DNA of 64,000 bases from Chryseobacterium sp. Bi04 (GCF_918698085.1 NZ_CAKKLP010000005.1:297420-361419); one strand, 5' to 3'; numbered from the stretch's first letter, positions 47,201 through 57,159 are shown. A program made the numbers and translations. The notes: generated by a model from the sequence alone, not told the origin.

Positions 47201-50200
47201 ATTCTCCATTAATGCGTGCAATTTCTGCAAGAGGTGTACGATCATGAATTTCCAGTTGTTTTAATTTATCCTCTACTGTTTTGAAATAATCTATCCAGGA
47301 TATATCAGATCCGGGCATATCCAGTACAAATGGTATTGTATTGAGAAAGCATCCAAGCAATTTATCTCCGTCTTCTACTATAGGCCGGTTGTTGGCCACC
47401 AGACCAATTGTTATTTTGCGTCTGTAGCTAAGCATACTTGTTACGTAAAGACTGATCCCCAGGAATATACCTTTCAATGACAGTCCATACTCCCTGGTCA
47501 GGTCTTTCAGGTGATTTAGTATCTGAATATCATATCCAACAACAACATTTTCATAGTTCTCTTCCTGGGTAAAGATATCAAGCCGCTGATGATCTTCCAT
47601 TTCAGTTTGCCAAAAAATATGGTCCAGTGCCTGTTTCTTCCTGCTCATCTCTTCTTTTACAAAATCGCGATAATGACCATTCAGCCGTGGAAGTGGCTGA
47701 TGTACCGGATTCTTTTCCAATTGTAAATACAGGTTAAATAACTCTGTGTTAAAAGCAGCCACACTCCAGCCATCCAGTATAGCATGATGAAACTGCAAAA
47801 TAAAAACAGTGCCTTCATGCCAATGTAAAAGAGCTGCACGCCATAAAGGGCCTTCCTGAATATCAAAAGATTTCACACGTTCCTTTTCCAGATAGATGGT
47901 CAGATATTGCTTTACCCCATTTATATCCTTATCAGACAAATCCAATTCTTCTACCATCACCGGTATACTTCGTGACACAGCCTGCAATCCCGTTTCATGA
48001 AGCCCGAGATGAAAAGTAGTTCTGAATGTTTCATGTTTGTCAACCATTAGCTTTAAGGCACTCTCAAAAAGCAGTCTATCTATTTTCCGTTCTACAGGAT
48101 ATAGAAACTGATCGTGGTAAATAGATGAATCCGGGTCGCGTAATGAAGCGTAGATCATCCCATTCTGAATACTGGTCATAGGATAAACAGACTCCAAGTT
48201 ACCTCCTGAATCAAGTAAAGGCAGGTATTTTTTTTCCAGATCAGACAGTTCTTCGGTTATATCTTTAAGGACTTCATTAGTATTCTCATAATTAGTGTTT
48301 TCCAATAAAACAGCCAGATCCCGAACGGTACGTGTCCCATAGATATCTGCGACACTTATTTCAACACCGATCCTATTCTTGATACGGGCCGCTACTTTTA
48401 CAACACGGATGGAGTCTCCTCCAATTTCAAAAAAGTTATCAAGGACACCTACCCGTTCTATACTCAATATTTCCTGCCAGATATCAGCAAGTACAATTTC
48501 CATTGCAGAAACAGGCATCTCATATCCGGTACTTCGTTTTCTTTGCTGATCCTCAATCTGCGAAAGAAAGCCTCGGTCCGTTTTTCCATTAGAAGTCACG
48601 GGCATATGCTGTAAGGCAATTATATCGGCAGGTATCATGTAGTCAGGAATAGTACGAGCTAGCGCTTCTTTTATTTGCTTTTGCATGACCGCTATAATAT
48701 CGGAGAAAAGAGGTATATTATTATATGCTGAATGATAGTTAACTTCATACAGAGGATCGACAAAATCAGCTGTAGGATTCTGCTCTAATAACACATTAAC
48801 ACACAGAGGATCTACAGCAGGCATCATGCGTATATGATACCCTTTTTCGGAAGCTTTCTTTAGGAAGGCTGATATTAACCCGGTTTCCTGGGAAGGCTGC
48901 CCGACAGCATGGCATAAATCACGGACATTTATCGTTGTTTTTTCCGTTAATCCTGTTGCCAGTTGCTGTTCTTTCCAAAGTCTGTAATTTGGCATATTGC
49001 TTATTGCCACCACAGGGAAACCATTTTGTATCCACTTTTCAGGGTCAGTTTTCATCAGATTCCAATCCATCCATTCCGGTTTCAACAGCTGCTTATCTGT
49101 TCCTATATGAAGAATTACTGTAAAGCGGTACAGCGTACGTTCATTATTTTCATTTCCAGTTTTCCAACGGATATCTACGTGGGTTATATCCGGAAACCTT
49201 TCTGTGAGCTGATAAAAATAATCAGGAGCAAAACATAATTCTTCCTCTTTCATCATTTCCTGATCTACCAGCCAGCGAAATTCATCAATCCCTGTATGTT
49301 CCTGTATTTTATCCAGACAGAGACGGGATTTAAAAGTATGCAGCAGGCGATAATCTCTCACATCTCCAATAATAATACGGCCATATCCATTGAGACGTGT
49401 TATATTGTCCGAAATAATATCTGTAAGATAATCTTCTCCCGGAAAGTATTGTATTACCGAGTTAAGTACTATTGTATCAGCACCCTCTATTTCATTGGAT
49501 CTCATTTCGTGGGCAGCACAGGCATGCAGCTGTGTAGCAGGGAAATTATTGGGATCATCTTTAATGTGGCTGTGCAATTTTTCGATGGAATGATGTGAAA
49601 GATCAATTCCTGTGTATTGTTTAATATGAGGTGCCAGCCGATCATAAAGCGAGCCTGTACCACATCCTATCTCAAGCACATGCTGTGGCTGGTGTGCAAG
49701 AATTATCTGACTACTATCATTGAGCCATTCTTTCCTTTCTGTTTCAGGAATGGCTTCTCCTGTAAAAGAATCATACCAGCCGGTGGTATCAGATACTGCC
49801 GTTCCGTCATCTGAATATTTTTTATCATACGTTTCTTCAAAGTGCCTCTGCCATTTATTCACATGATCCTGATAAAGAAACTTCTCAAAGTTTTTTACTT
49901 TGCTTAGATCAGGTACGTAATAGCAAACCAATTTTTTATCTGACTGATCCTCTGAGTTTTTTATAACAACACAGCTTTCAGCTACTTCCGGCAATTTATT
50001 TAAGGCATGTTCTATCTCACCCAATTCAATACGGTAGCCACGTATTTTTACCTGATGGTCTATACGGCCAAGGTATTCTATCGTTCCATCTTCTAACCAT
50101 TTTCCCAAATCGCCTGCTCTGTACAGCTTTTCATGTTCGTCTTCACTGAACGGATTCCTCACAAACCGTTCTGCAGTAAGCTCTTCTCTATTCAAATATC

Positions 50201-53200
50201 CCGTGGCAACGCCCTCACCGGCAATACACAGTTCTCCCGGTACACCAATAGGAACTGGCTGCAGATTCTTATCCAGAATGTAAGCCCATAATGTAGGAAT
50301 TGTTTTACCTATAATACTGCCACTACCATTCATCTCTTTTTCTGTAATTTCCTGATAAGTAACATGTACTGTAGTTTCTGTAATCCCATACATATTGATT
50401 AATTTGCAGGCAGGGAATAATTTGTGCCAGCCCTTTAAACGCAACGGATGCAGTGCTTCCCCTCCAAAAATAACATAACGGACTCCTAAGGAAACCGGAT
50501 TCAGCAGAATATACTCCTGTAATACATAAAATGCTGAAGGGGTTTGATTAAGAACTGTTACTCCCTCATTAACCAACAGCTTCGTAAACGCCATGGTATC
50601 ACGTGCTACAGTACGAGGAACAATCACCAGACGACCTCCGTAAAAAAGAGCTCCATACATTTCCCAGACAGAAAAATCAAAACAATAAGAATGGAACATG
50701 GTCCATACATCATGCTCATTAAAATCGTACAACGGAACAGAAGTCATAAACAAACGAACCACATTACGATGAGGAATTATCACTCCTTTAGGGCGGCCTG
50801 TAGAGCCGGAAGTATAAATAATATAAGCAGGCTGCCCCGGATCACAGGCAGGTAAATCAGCTGTAAGTCCGGTGACGTCCCAATCACCATCCACACAAAT
50901 TAACCGGGATTCGTATATTTTTTTTACTACAGGCAATGTACGTTCTACTACCAATACAACAGGCGCATTTGTATCACTCAGAATAAAACCAATACGATCT
51001 TCAGGATATTCGGGATCTACAGGAATATATACACCACCGGCTTTTAATATTCCCAGAATACCGACCATCATTTCCAAACAGTGACCTGTACATATTGGCA
51101 CCAATGTTCCTTTATCAACACCTGCAAGCCGGAGATGCACCGCAAGCCTCGTAGACTGTTCATCAAGTGTACGATAGCTGAGATCTTCTCCTTCAAAGCT
51201 AACCGCAATATGATCAGGGGTCCGCATCACCTGATCTGCAAATAGCCCCACAATGGTTTGCTGGGTAGGATAAGTGGCAGGAACACCACTGAATGAATAT
51301 AGTAACTGGTCTGTTTCAGCTGTGCTTAGCATCGTCATTTTACTGATAGACCTATCAGGAGCTGTAACCACGGATCGCAATAACGTTTCAAAATGCCCCA
51401 ATAAGCGTTCAATAGTAGAAGCCTTAAAAAGATCATTGCAATACGCTACATCTGCATATAACCCATCCGGGGTTTCGTGTATTGAAAAATGAAGATCGAA
51501 CTGGCTGGTACGGTAGCGGTGGCTTATGGGATCTACCATTATTTCGTCGAGCTTATTCATTTCCATATCCGGAGCATTCTGTAATACGAATACTACCTGG
51601 AAAAGAGGGTTTCTGCTGGTATCCCGTTCTCCCTGTACCTGATTTACAACCCTCTCAAAAGGTACCTCCTGATGGTCATATGCTTCCAGAAGTGTTTTTT
51701 TGACACGTTGTAATGCTTCCCGGAAACCAGGCTGCTCACCCAAATCGGTACGTAAAGCAAGCGTATTTACAAAGAAACCAATCAACGGTTCAAATTCCTG
51801 CTGCAAACGACCTGAGATAGCACCACCAACACAAATATCATCTTGAGAACAATAACGATGTAACAATACTTTAAATGTTGTAAGCAGTGTCATATATAAA
51901 GTGACATCCTCTTTTACTGAAAATAATTTTAACTGTTCTGTAAGTTCTTTGTCTACCCTGAACTTCATAGAATCACCACGAACACTTTGTTTTGCAGAAC
52001 GAGCGTAATCGGTAGGCATATTCAGTAAAACCACACCATTGAGTTTGCTTTTCCAATAATCAAGCTTCTCAGCCAACACGGCTTCCTGCTGACGCTGCCA
52101 AACCGAATAATCCTTATACTGAAACGGTAGTGCTGCCAATGCTGGCTCTTTACCTTGCCGGTAAGCCCGGTAACAAGTATCAAGTTCTTTTGTTAAAACA
52201 GACAAAGACCAACCATCAGCCGCAATATGGTGAATATTGATCACCAGTATATGTTTCTGTGAAGAAAGTGGAATAAGATGTGCGCGGAGCATATGTTCAT
52301 CAGATAAATCGAAAGGTCTGGTTACCAGGTCATCCATCAGAAACTGAACACTTTGTTCATCTGAAGCTGAAAAATCATCTTCATACATATCGATCTTCCA
52401 TGTATTTTTTTCCAGTATATGCTGATAAGGTACGCCGTCATCCTGGCGGATCACAGTACGCAGCACTTCATGACGGTCAATCATATACCCCAGTGCTTTT
52501 TCCAGTGATGGTATATCAAGCTCACCCGTGAGCCTGAATGCTAAAATGATATGATATTGTACGGAACCATGCAAACGATCAAGGAACCACATCCTTTCCT
52601 GACCAAATGACAATGGCAGTTTTCCTGTGTGATATTCCTCTGACCTGATAACTTTCTCTGTGGGTTCCTCCTCCTGCAGTTGATCAATATAGGCCGCAAG
52701 ACGTTCTATGGTTTTACAAGTGAATAATACGGTAGGTGCCACACGCTGTCCCCATTCGTTTTTAATAAAAGCACTTATACGCATGGCCATTAGAGAATGG
52801 CCGCCCAGGTGGAAAAAATTATCGCGGATACCCACTTCCGGTACCTGCAGTAAATCCTGCCATACTTTAGCTAACCTATGCTCTGTTTCATTACGCGGTC
52901 TGTCACTCTGCTCCACTACCGTGTTTTCAGGAATGGGTAATGCCTTTCGGTCTACTTTGCCGTTAGAATTGAGTGGAAGTGCTTCCATCCAAACAATATG
53001 GGCAGGAATCATATAGCCCGGCAGCTTCATTTCAAGCCATTGCAACAATAGGTCTTTTTTATATGGATTTTCCGATTCAACAACGTAAGCAACCAGCTGA
53101 AGAACACCGGTAGCATCTGGTCTGGCCATAACCACAGCCTGTTTTATCATAGGTGACTGAAGTAATACAGCTGTTATTTCTGCCGGTTCTATACGGAATC

Positions 53201-55763
53201 CCCTGATTTTCACCTGATCATCCGCACGGCCTACAAAAAGAATATTTCCGTCCGGTAACCAACGCACCAGGTCACCGGTTCTATAAAGTTTTTCACCCTT
53301 ATTTTCTTTAAACAAATGGGATACAAAAGCAGCATCAGTAAGCTCTGGTTTCTTATAATATCCATTAGTTAATCCCGCACCTCCCACATACAGCTCCCCG
53401 GTAACTCCAATGGGAACAAGCTCCTGATGTTTGTTAAGAATATAAGCACTCCGGAAATTCAGTGGTTTGCCAATAGGAGCTTCTTCAGGTAAATTATTAT
53501 TACCGATTAAATATCCCATTGAAAAAGTGGTATTTTCAGTAGGTCCGTAACCATTTACAATTTGTAAGTTTTTACAATGAGCAGCCACCTTCCGGGCATG
53601 CTGAACAGAGAAACGTTCTCCACCAACAATAACTGCTGTTAATGTTTCAAATACCGAAACATCGGTATCCGCCAGCAAATTAAACCATCCTGTAGTAAAA
53701 AACATTTTAGTGACTTTCTGCGTACGAATAATGGATTTTAATGTTGCAGCATCCATCAATTCTGCTTTGGTGGCCATTACCAGTGTGCCCCCGTTTAATA
53801 ATGCTCCCCAATATTCAAAAGTACTTGCATCAAAAGCAAAAGAACCACCAGCCAATATACAGTCGTTCGCTGTAATCGGAAAATAATCTGTTGCTTTTAC
53901 TAAACTGACTACATTTTGATGGGTCACCATTACTCCTTTAGGTTTACCCGTTGAGCCCGAAGTAAACATTATATAGGCCATATCTGTGTTTTGAATGGCA
54001 ATATCTGTTATTGCTCCTGAATGCAGCTGCAGGCTGTCTATACATATAATTTCCGGGGCAATAAACCGTGAAGCATAATGAAGGGTGGTCACCACAATTT
54101 TGCTGCCTACTTCTTCCATCAACACCTGTAATCGCTCAGCAGGAAGATCCGGTTCAACCGGCACATAAGCAGCCCCTGCTTTAAGAATTGCTAAAATAGC
54201 AATCATCAGTTCCGGTGTACGTTCCATACATAAAAGCACGGGCATACCAGGCTTTACTCCTTTTTCTTTGAGGTGTACAGCCAGTGCATCAGAAAGTGCC
54301 GCCAGTTTTGAATAAGTAAATCTTTTTTCACCTGCAATTACTGCAACAGCATCAGGCTGTGCAGCAACCTTTGCAGCAAACATGGAGATAACGGTATCTT
54401 CAGAAGTATATATTTCTTTGTTGTTTGAATACTGCTCCAATAACGATAATTCTTCAGAAGGCAGTACCTGAATATTTTTCAGCTGAGCTTCAGGATTATA
54501 GCTGCATTGCTCAAGAATGTATAAAAACCGGCTGGCAAAAAGCTGTATCTCTTCGGGAGAAAAATAAACTTTGTTATAAATAAACTCTAATTGCAACGGC
54601 TGATTGTTACCAAAGTCCCTCCAAAATATTTCTAACGGAAGTGTCTGATAATTGTTTCTCACGAGTTTCAGGTCTGAAAGCATGTCTTGTCCAAAGTCCA
54701 GTGCAAAATCAAGTCTTCCATGATTCACAATAATCTCAAAGGGAGATGTTCTTTCTTCATCAACGGGGAATAGCGTGGTAAAATCGGAAACCATGTAGCG
54801 GTAATGCGGATAGCTTTCCTTTTGAGCTTCCATTATATCTACCAATAATTCATAAAATGATTTCTCCGGATCATATTGACAGGAAAATGGCAAGATCCCG
54901 GAAAACATTCCTACAGAGGAACGTTCGAAATCAGTTCTCCTTTTATGCAATGTTACTCCAAGGGTAAAGGTATTTTCTTCGGTAACCTGACCAAGATAAA
55001 TAGTTAATACTGCCAGCGAAAATGCAGATAAACCAGCCCCTGCACCCTTTTTTAAAGAATCCAGGTACGCGGTTTGTGCAGTATTCAGTTCTATGGTATA
55101 TAATCCACTGGTCTCTTTTCCTTTTATGGGATATTTCTTGTCAAGTAATGAGGGAAGAGGTTCCGTAAATTTATTTCTCCAATATTCTCTGGTCTCTTCA
55201 TAAACATGAGATTTATAGCACTCATCAGCAGTTTTCATCAGTGTTACATAAGATGGACCTTCTTTTATCCTACTAATGGCCGGTGTATTTTCCCGATAGT
55301 ATTGTGCAACTTCTTTAAGCCAATTGGATAAACCGAAACCATCTAAAATGATATGATGATAATGAATAAAATACCAATATGTATCATCATTAATCTTTAA
55401 TAAATAGTGTTTATGGGGATAGTGCCCCGGCTTCAGTACTATGGGTATATTTAGCTGTTCCTGCATCCATATCAATGCAATTTCTTCGGATTCTCCGCTA
55501 AAATCCTTTTCCATAAACACTGTTGAAGGAAGCTCTGCCACAAGAATTGCCGTTGAATCTAAGTCATCAATATCAAACTGTAACCGGAACACATCATAGG
55601 CAAATAACATTTGTTTAACAGATGAGAAAAAAATGTTTTTATCCAAAGGACCTTTTAATGTTAAATAGCAACCCTGGCTATAGCGCAGACTGGTCGGATT
55701 CATTACCTGGTCAATAAAAATATCTCGCTGTGCAGGATGTAAAGGATAATGGATTGTACTCAT
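44259..55763 (-). CDS. Trimodular non-ribosomal peptide synthetase: C-A-PCP-C-A(N-MT)-PCP-C-A-PCP-TE
   Basis: 3834 aa. C1 about 1-430 (HHIILDG); A1 450-950; PCP1 955-1025 (Ser in LGGHSLM); C2 1040-1470 (HHIAADG); A2 from 1500, interrupted after its A8 motif by a methyltransferase (VLEIGCGTG near 2033) and resuming at about 2360; PCP2 2420-2490 (GGDSIRV); C3 2515-2945 (HHAILDG); A3 2980-3465; PCP3 near 3510; TE 3575-3834 (AHSFGG, His in GDHFTML). Pocket residues aligned by hand to GrsA: A1 DAFFIGGTF (close to a Val code), A2 DFWNIGMVH (Thr code), A3 DAEVVGEVT (acidic pocket, perhaps a basic residue). The N-terminal C domain means either N-acylation or an upstream donor. No epimerase, MbtH or PPTase gene in the window. 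Confidence 0.95.
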   Translation of the reverse strand: MSTIHYPLHPAQRDIFIDQVMNPTSLRYSQGCYLTLKGPLDKNIFFSSVKQMLFAYDVFRLQFDIDDLDSTAILVAELPSTVFMEKDFSGESEEIALIWMQEQLNIPIVLKPGHYPHKHYLLKINDDTYWYFIHYHHIILDGFGLSNWLKEVAQYYRENTPAISRIKEGPSYVTLMKTADECYKSHVYEETREYWRNKFTEPLPSLLDKKYPIKGKETSGLYTIELNTAQTAYLDSLKKGAGAGLSAFSLAVLTIYLGQVTEENTFTLGVTLHKRRTDFERSSVGMFSGILPFSCQYDPEKSFYELLVDIMEAQKESYPHYRYMVSDFTTLFPVDEERTSPFEIIVNHGRLDFALDFGQDMLSDLKLVRNNYQTLPLEIFWRDFGNNQPLQLEFIYNKVYFSPEEIQLFASRFLYILEQCSYNPEAQLKNIQVLPSEELSLLEQYSNNKEIYTSEDTVISMFAAKVAAQPDAVAVIAGEKRFTYSKLAALSDALAVHLKEKGVKPGMPVLLCMERTPELMIAILAILKAGAAYVPVEPDLPAERLQVLMEEVGSKIVVTTLHYASRFIAPEIICIDSLQLHSGAITDIAIQNTDMAYIMFTSGSTGKPKGVMVTHQNVVSLVKATDYFPITANDCILAGGSFAFDASTFEYWGALLNGGTLVMATKAELMDAATLKSIIRTQKVTKMFFTTGWFNLLADTDVSVFETLTAVIVGGERFSVQHARKVAAHCKNLQIVNGYGPTENTTFSMGYLIGNNNLPEEAPIGKPLNFRSAYILNKHQELVPIGVTGELYVGGAGLTNGYYKKPELTDAAFVSHLFKENKGEKLYRTGDLVRWLPDGNILFVGRADDQVKIRGFRIEPAEITAVLLQSPMIKQAVVMARPDATGVLQLVAYVVESENPYKKDLLLQWLEMKLPGYMIPAHIVWMEALPLNSNGKVDRKALPIPENTVVEQSDRPRNETEHRLAKVWQDLLQVPEVGIRDNFFHLGGHSLMAMRISAFIKNEWGQRVAPTVLFTCKTIERLAAYIDQLQEEEPTEKVIRSEEYHTGKLPLSFGQERMWFLDRLHGSVQYHIILAFRLTGELDIPSLEKALGYMIDRHEVLRTVIRQDDGVPYQHILEKNTWKIDMYEDDFSASDEQSVQFLMDDLVTRPFDLSDEHMLRAHLIPLSSQKHILVINIHHIAADGWSLSVLTKELDTCYRAYRQGKEPALAALPFQYKDYSVWQRQQEAVLAEKLDYWKSKLNGVVLLNMPTDYARSAKQSVRGDSMKFRVDKELTEQLKLFSVKEDVTLYMTLLTTFKVLLHRYCSQDDICVGGAISGRLQQEFEPLIGFFVNTLALRTDLGEQPGFREALQRVKKTLLEAYDHQEVPFERVVNQVQGERDTSRNPLFQVVFVLQNAPDMEMNKLDEIMVDPISHRYRTSQFDLHFSIHETPDGLYADVAYCNDLFKASTIERLLGHFETLLRSVVTAPDRSISKMTMLSTAETDQLLYSFSGVPATYPTQQTIVGLFADQVMRTPDHIAVSFEGEDLSYRTLDEQSTRLAVHLRLAGVDKGTLVPICTGHCLEMMVGILGILKAGGVYIPVDPEYPEDRIGFILSDTNAPVVLVVERTLPVVKKIYESRLICVDGDWDVTGLTADLPACDPGQPAYIIYTSGSTGRPKGVIIPHRNVVRLFMTSVPLYDFNEHDVWTMFHSYCFDFSVWEMYGALFYGGRLVIVPRTVARDTMAFTKLLVNEGVTVLNQTPSAFYVLQEYILLNPVSLGVRYVIFGGEALHPLRLKGWHKLFPACKLINMYGITETTVHVTYQEITEKEMNGSGSIIGKTIPTLWAYILDKNLQPVPIGVPGELCIAGEGVATGYLNREELTAERFVRNPFSEDEHEKLYRAGDLGKWLEDGTIEYLGRIDHQVKIRGYRIELGEIEHALNKLPEVAESCVVIKNSEDQSDKKLVCYYVPDLSKVKNFEKFLYQDHVNKWQRHFEETYDKKYSDDGTAVSDTTGWYDSFTGEAIPETERKEWLNDSSQIILAHQPQHVLEIGCGTGSLYDRLAPHIKQYTGIDLSHHSIEKLHSHIKDDPNNFPATQLHACAAHEMRSNEIEGADTIVLNSVIQYFPGEDYLTDIISDNITRLNGYGRIIIGDVRDYRLLHTFKSRLCLDKIQEHTGIDEFRWLVDQEMMKEEELCFAPDYFYQLTERFPDITHVDIRWKTGNENNERTLYRFTVILHIGTDKQLLKPEWMDWNLMKTDPEKWIQNGFPVVAISNMPNYRLWKEQQLATGLTEKTTINVRDLCHAVGQPSQETGLISAFLKKASEKGYHIRMMPAVDPLCVNVLLEQNPTADFVDPLYEVNYHSAYNNIPLFSDIIAVMQKQIKEALARTIPDYMIPADIIALQHMPVTSNGKTDRGFLSQIEDQQRKRSTGYEMPVSAMEIVLADIWQEILSIERVGVLDNFFEIGGDSIRVVKVAARIKNRIGVEISVADIYGTRTVRDLAVLLENTNYENTNEVLKDITEELSDLEKKYLPLLDSGGNLESVYPMTSIQNGMIYASLRDPDSSIYHDQFLYPVERKIDRLLFESALKLMVDKHETFRTTFHLGLHETGLQAVSRSIPVMVEELDLSDKDINGVKQYLTIYLEKERVKSFDIQEGPLWRAALLHWHEGTVFILQFHHAILDGWSVAAFNTELFNLYLQLEKNPVHQPLPRLNGHYRDFVKEEMSRKKQALDHIFWQTEMEDHQRLDIFTQEENYENVVVGYDIQILNHLKDLTREYGLSLKGIFLGISLYVTSMLSYRRKITIGLVANNRPIVEDGDKLLGCFLNTIPFVLDMPGSDISWIDYFKTVEDKLKQLEIHDRTPLAEIARINGESSPKENPFFDVIYNFINFHIYDELEKDLVNVQLGKESLTDTSFGVANTFLNFSISLTGDDMKIVFSLSRMLQSGKTAGDLKYYFDYVLDCFRHRATQKIEKQLLLPMAEHDYLIKDLNNSGAIFSQDSTLSSGFDKAAENHPDKIALVTAEKEYTYRRLQDWVNRLAALFISAGIKPGMYVPVIADRTANTVASILAIMKAGAAYVPIDPKMPENRMLMILNDTKATIVVGRQLPVFQLSPGAVFVNTAEVSSIDAADVFPVLSSSSYAYVIYTSGSTGVPKGVPVKHRSVVNLIEGCSTQLDFSADERSLQFTNFTFDASVEVMFLSLLKGAALVVPNDEVLHDPDLFCKFVKTQNITHLVLTPGFLQSLGHIRLSSILKRIVVGGEECPPMLAEYWSQYVDFYNEYGPTESTVTATRYKYTGESLKKTPIGKPVQNVSVYVLDELQQVLPSGVTGEIYIGGEGVTDGYLNRPELTEQRFIPDVFTDASGAVLYRTGDIGRWLPDGNLEYQHRADNQVKVRGYRIEPGEIESVLLQHPDIKQAAVLVQTDMHHNNRLIAYVSVVNGLSEEDVISYLREQLPYYMIPAYIQLLSQIPLTFSGKVDRNALSISTPTDSGSRQLILPANPLENRLADIWRELLNVNEISTDDDFFALGGHSLTTLQLLSRIRAAGYEVQLQEILAHTTIAGQAVFLMNNQQRADSDKAMQNEHIRILNKSHQPQKIFLLPGSNGNCDGYDELAASLAPLGTVYGIQMMGVLEGEKPLYNMRKIAELQLSWIQEIQPTGPYQFIAHSFGGHVLFEMIKQLEQAGEKVEMASILDVATTLPDMFFNAGYVMNFVMDSLAKYGLLTVSDPEWKEDLHTELITLISQKKIPDITELLKHRIITQPEGNGLILRIINMNITNMMLGHAIEDKIDTPLIIIKAAENRLSHELSALGWENHSTSVQVAEVAGDHFTMLYKKNAVEIATLVQQFIVELAE

Positions 55764-55858
55764 TTAGATATTAGTTTAAAAAAATTAACAGATATATGTT
55801 TTTATTGTCTTTATCATTTATATTTTTAGGATACATCCATTTTCAGCAATGCTCTGCA

Positions 55859-56002
55859 TTACGAAATTTTCAAATGGATGTCCTGAATTCTTCGTGGATT
55901 GATTTCTTTGCCGGCTCTATTCTGACCCGTCACTTGATTTTTCAAATGTGCCGGTTTATGCTGCAATAAAGGTGCAGTACCAATGGCAAGCCCTGCATTC
56001 AT
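55859..56002 (-). CDS. Possible small ORF upstream of the NRPS gene
   Basis: 47 codons from ATG 56002 (MNAGLAIGTAPLLQHKPAHL ... NPRRIQDIHLKIS). Basic, soluble, no family recognised. Composition looks more coding than random A/T-rich DNA, but no promoter or homologue is visible; may be a gene remnant or NRPS leader. Confidence 0.2.
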   Translation of the reverse strand: MNAGLAIGTAPLLQHKPAHLKNQVTGQNRAGKEINPRRIQDIHLKIS

Positions 56003-56033
56003 CTCTTTACGAGAGACTCAGAAAAGAAAACTA

Positions 56034-56231
56034 CTACAAAATACCTGACGTGATAAATGCATAGGCGATCAGCTTGCCAATGTCTTTTATAAATTTTGTT
56101 GAAGCAGTGTGGTTATGTAGAGAAAAGCCTTCCAGTCCTTCAGCATTTAATCTTCTTCTATTGATCAGGTAACATATAGTACAACCTGTAACAAAAAAGA
56201 AAATGTCCATAATAAGAAAGGTATAGTTCAT
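56034..56231 (-). CDS. Small single-span membrane protein (conserved Bacteroidota family)
   Basis: 65 aa. One N-terminal membrane helix (FLIMDIFFFVTGCTICYLI) followed by NRRRLNAEGLEGF and a C-terminal KFIKDIGKLIAYAFITSGI segment. This RRR...G...F...GKLIAYAFI pattern recurs in small Bacteroidota proteins of unknown function that databases often mislabel as molybdenum ABC permease. Lies upstream of the NRPS on the same strand. Confidence 0.65.
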   Translation of the reverse strand: MNYTFLIMDIFFFVTGCTICYLINRRRLNAEGLEGFSLHNHTASTKFIKDIGKLIAYAFITSGIL

Positions 56232-56579
56232 GATTTTAGTTTTTGATGTGGCATAAAATTAACAAAATAACTCTTACAGTGGTGATATTTTTAAAAAAAA
56301 TCATTGTAATAATCACATTTTGTTAAACATATCCTCAGTTTCAAAAGTTAGAGAGAAAGATAATTTCTTTTCTTTGAGCCGTCCATATTCCTGATATGTC
56401 CTTATTTTGTACTTCTGGAATCCACCTGATTGTAAAGGAAACCTTCTATTTCTATTAGGGGCTATAAAAACACAAAGTGTAAGAATATTACTATTGTTGA
56501 ACATTATAAATTGGACCTTTCAAAGATTCTTTACCAAATGGTAATTTGCCAGACAACAATTATTATTAATTTTATGGTA
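56232..56579. other. Intergenic region with weak coding remnant
   Basis: About 350 bp. On the minus strand 56504-56313 a 63-codon frame ends with a coding-like stretch (FQKYKIRTYQEYGRLKEKKL) but its N-terminus looks random; no gene is called. The right end holds the Crp-type operator at 56531-56544. Confidence 0.3.
56531..56544. promoter_or_regulatory. Palindromic operator, copy 1
   Basis: TTACCAAATGGTAA: 6-bp arms around AA, 35 bp upstream of the Crp-like ATG. Identical 14-mer recurs at 57146-57159 ahead of the SDR gene. Confidence 0.6.
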
Positions 56580-57137
56580 ATGAAAGACTTTATAGAATAC
56601 CTATTACTGTTTAGTAACCTGAACCAACAGCAAATTGAACTCATCACAAGCAAAGCAAAAGAAATAGAACTTAAGAAAGATGAATATTTTGCAGAAGCAG
56701 GAAAGGTTTTGAAACAGGTAGCCTTTGTTACTGACGGCATATTCCGTATTTGCTATTACAACAATAAAGGGGAAGAAATTACCAAAATTTTCATAGAAGA
56801 AAAGCATTTACTTTTTAACCTCAGAAATGTACCTTCTACAGAATATATTCAGGCGGCAACAGATTGTCAGCTTCTTGTATTTTCCAATTCTGACTGGAAG
56901 GAAATTTCCGATACCATCATCGGCTGGGAGACTATCATTCAAAAGATTACCAATAAATCGCTGGTTCAAAAACTGGAAAGGGTAAGTCCGTTAGTATCAC
57001 AGGATGCCACCACCCGCTATTTGGAATTTATGGAAAAATATCCTACACTTGTCAACCGTATTCCTCTTTCATACATCGCTTCCTACCTGGGAATTACTCA
57101 ACAATCGTTAAGCAGAATAAGAAAAAACATCCGTTAA
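56580..57137 (+). CDS. Crp/Fnr-family transcriptional regulator
   Basis: 185 aa from ATG 56580 (MKDFIEYLLLFSNLNQQQIE). Cyclic-nucleotide-binding beta roll (LKKDEYFAEAGKVLKQVAFV) without the Arg/Ser cAMP phosphate cassette of Crp, a dimer helix, and a C-terminal winged HTH (LSYIASYLGITQQSLSRIRK). Likely autoregulates and controls the following SDR gene through the shared palindrome. Confidence 0.88.
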   Translation: MKDFIEYLLLFSNLNQQQIELITSKAKEIELKKDEYFAEAGKVLKQVAFVTDGIFRICYYNNKGEEITKIFIEEKHLLFNLRNVPSTEYIQAATDCQLLVFSNSDWKEISDTIIGWETIIQKITNKSLVQKLERVSPLVSQDATTRYLEFMEKYPTLVNRIPLSYIASYLGITQQSLSRIRKNIR

Positions 57138-57145
57138 GTTGCTTT

Positions 57146-57159
57146 TTACCAAATGGTAA
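57146..57159. promoter_or_regulatory. Palindromic operator, copy 2
   Basis: Identical TTACCAAATGGTAA, 55 bp upstream of the SDR ATG and 8 bp past the Crp-like stop codon. Confidence 0.6.

Noticed and set aside
56313..56504. 63-codon minus-strand open frame
   Set aside because: C-terminal half looks coding but the N-terminus does not; no family, kept only as a note on the intergenic region.
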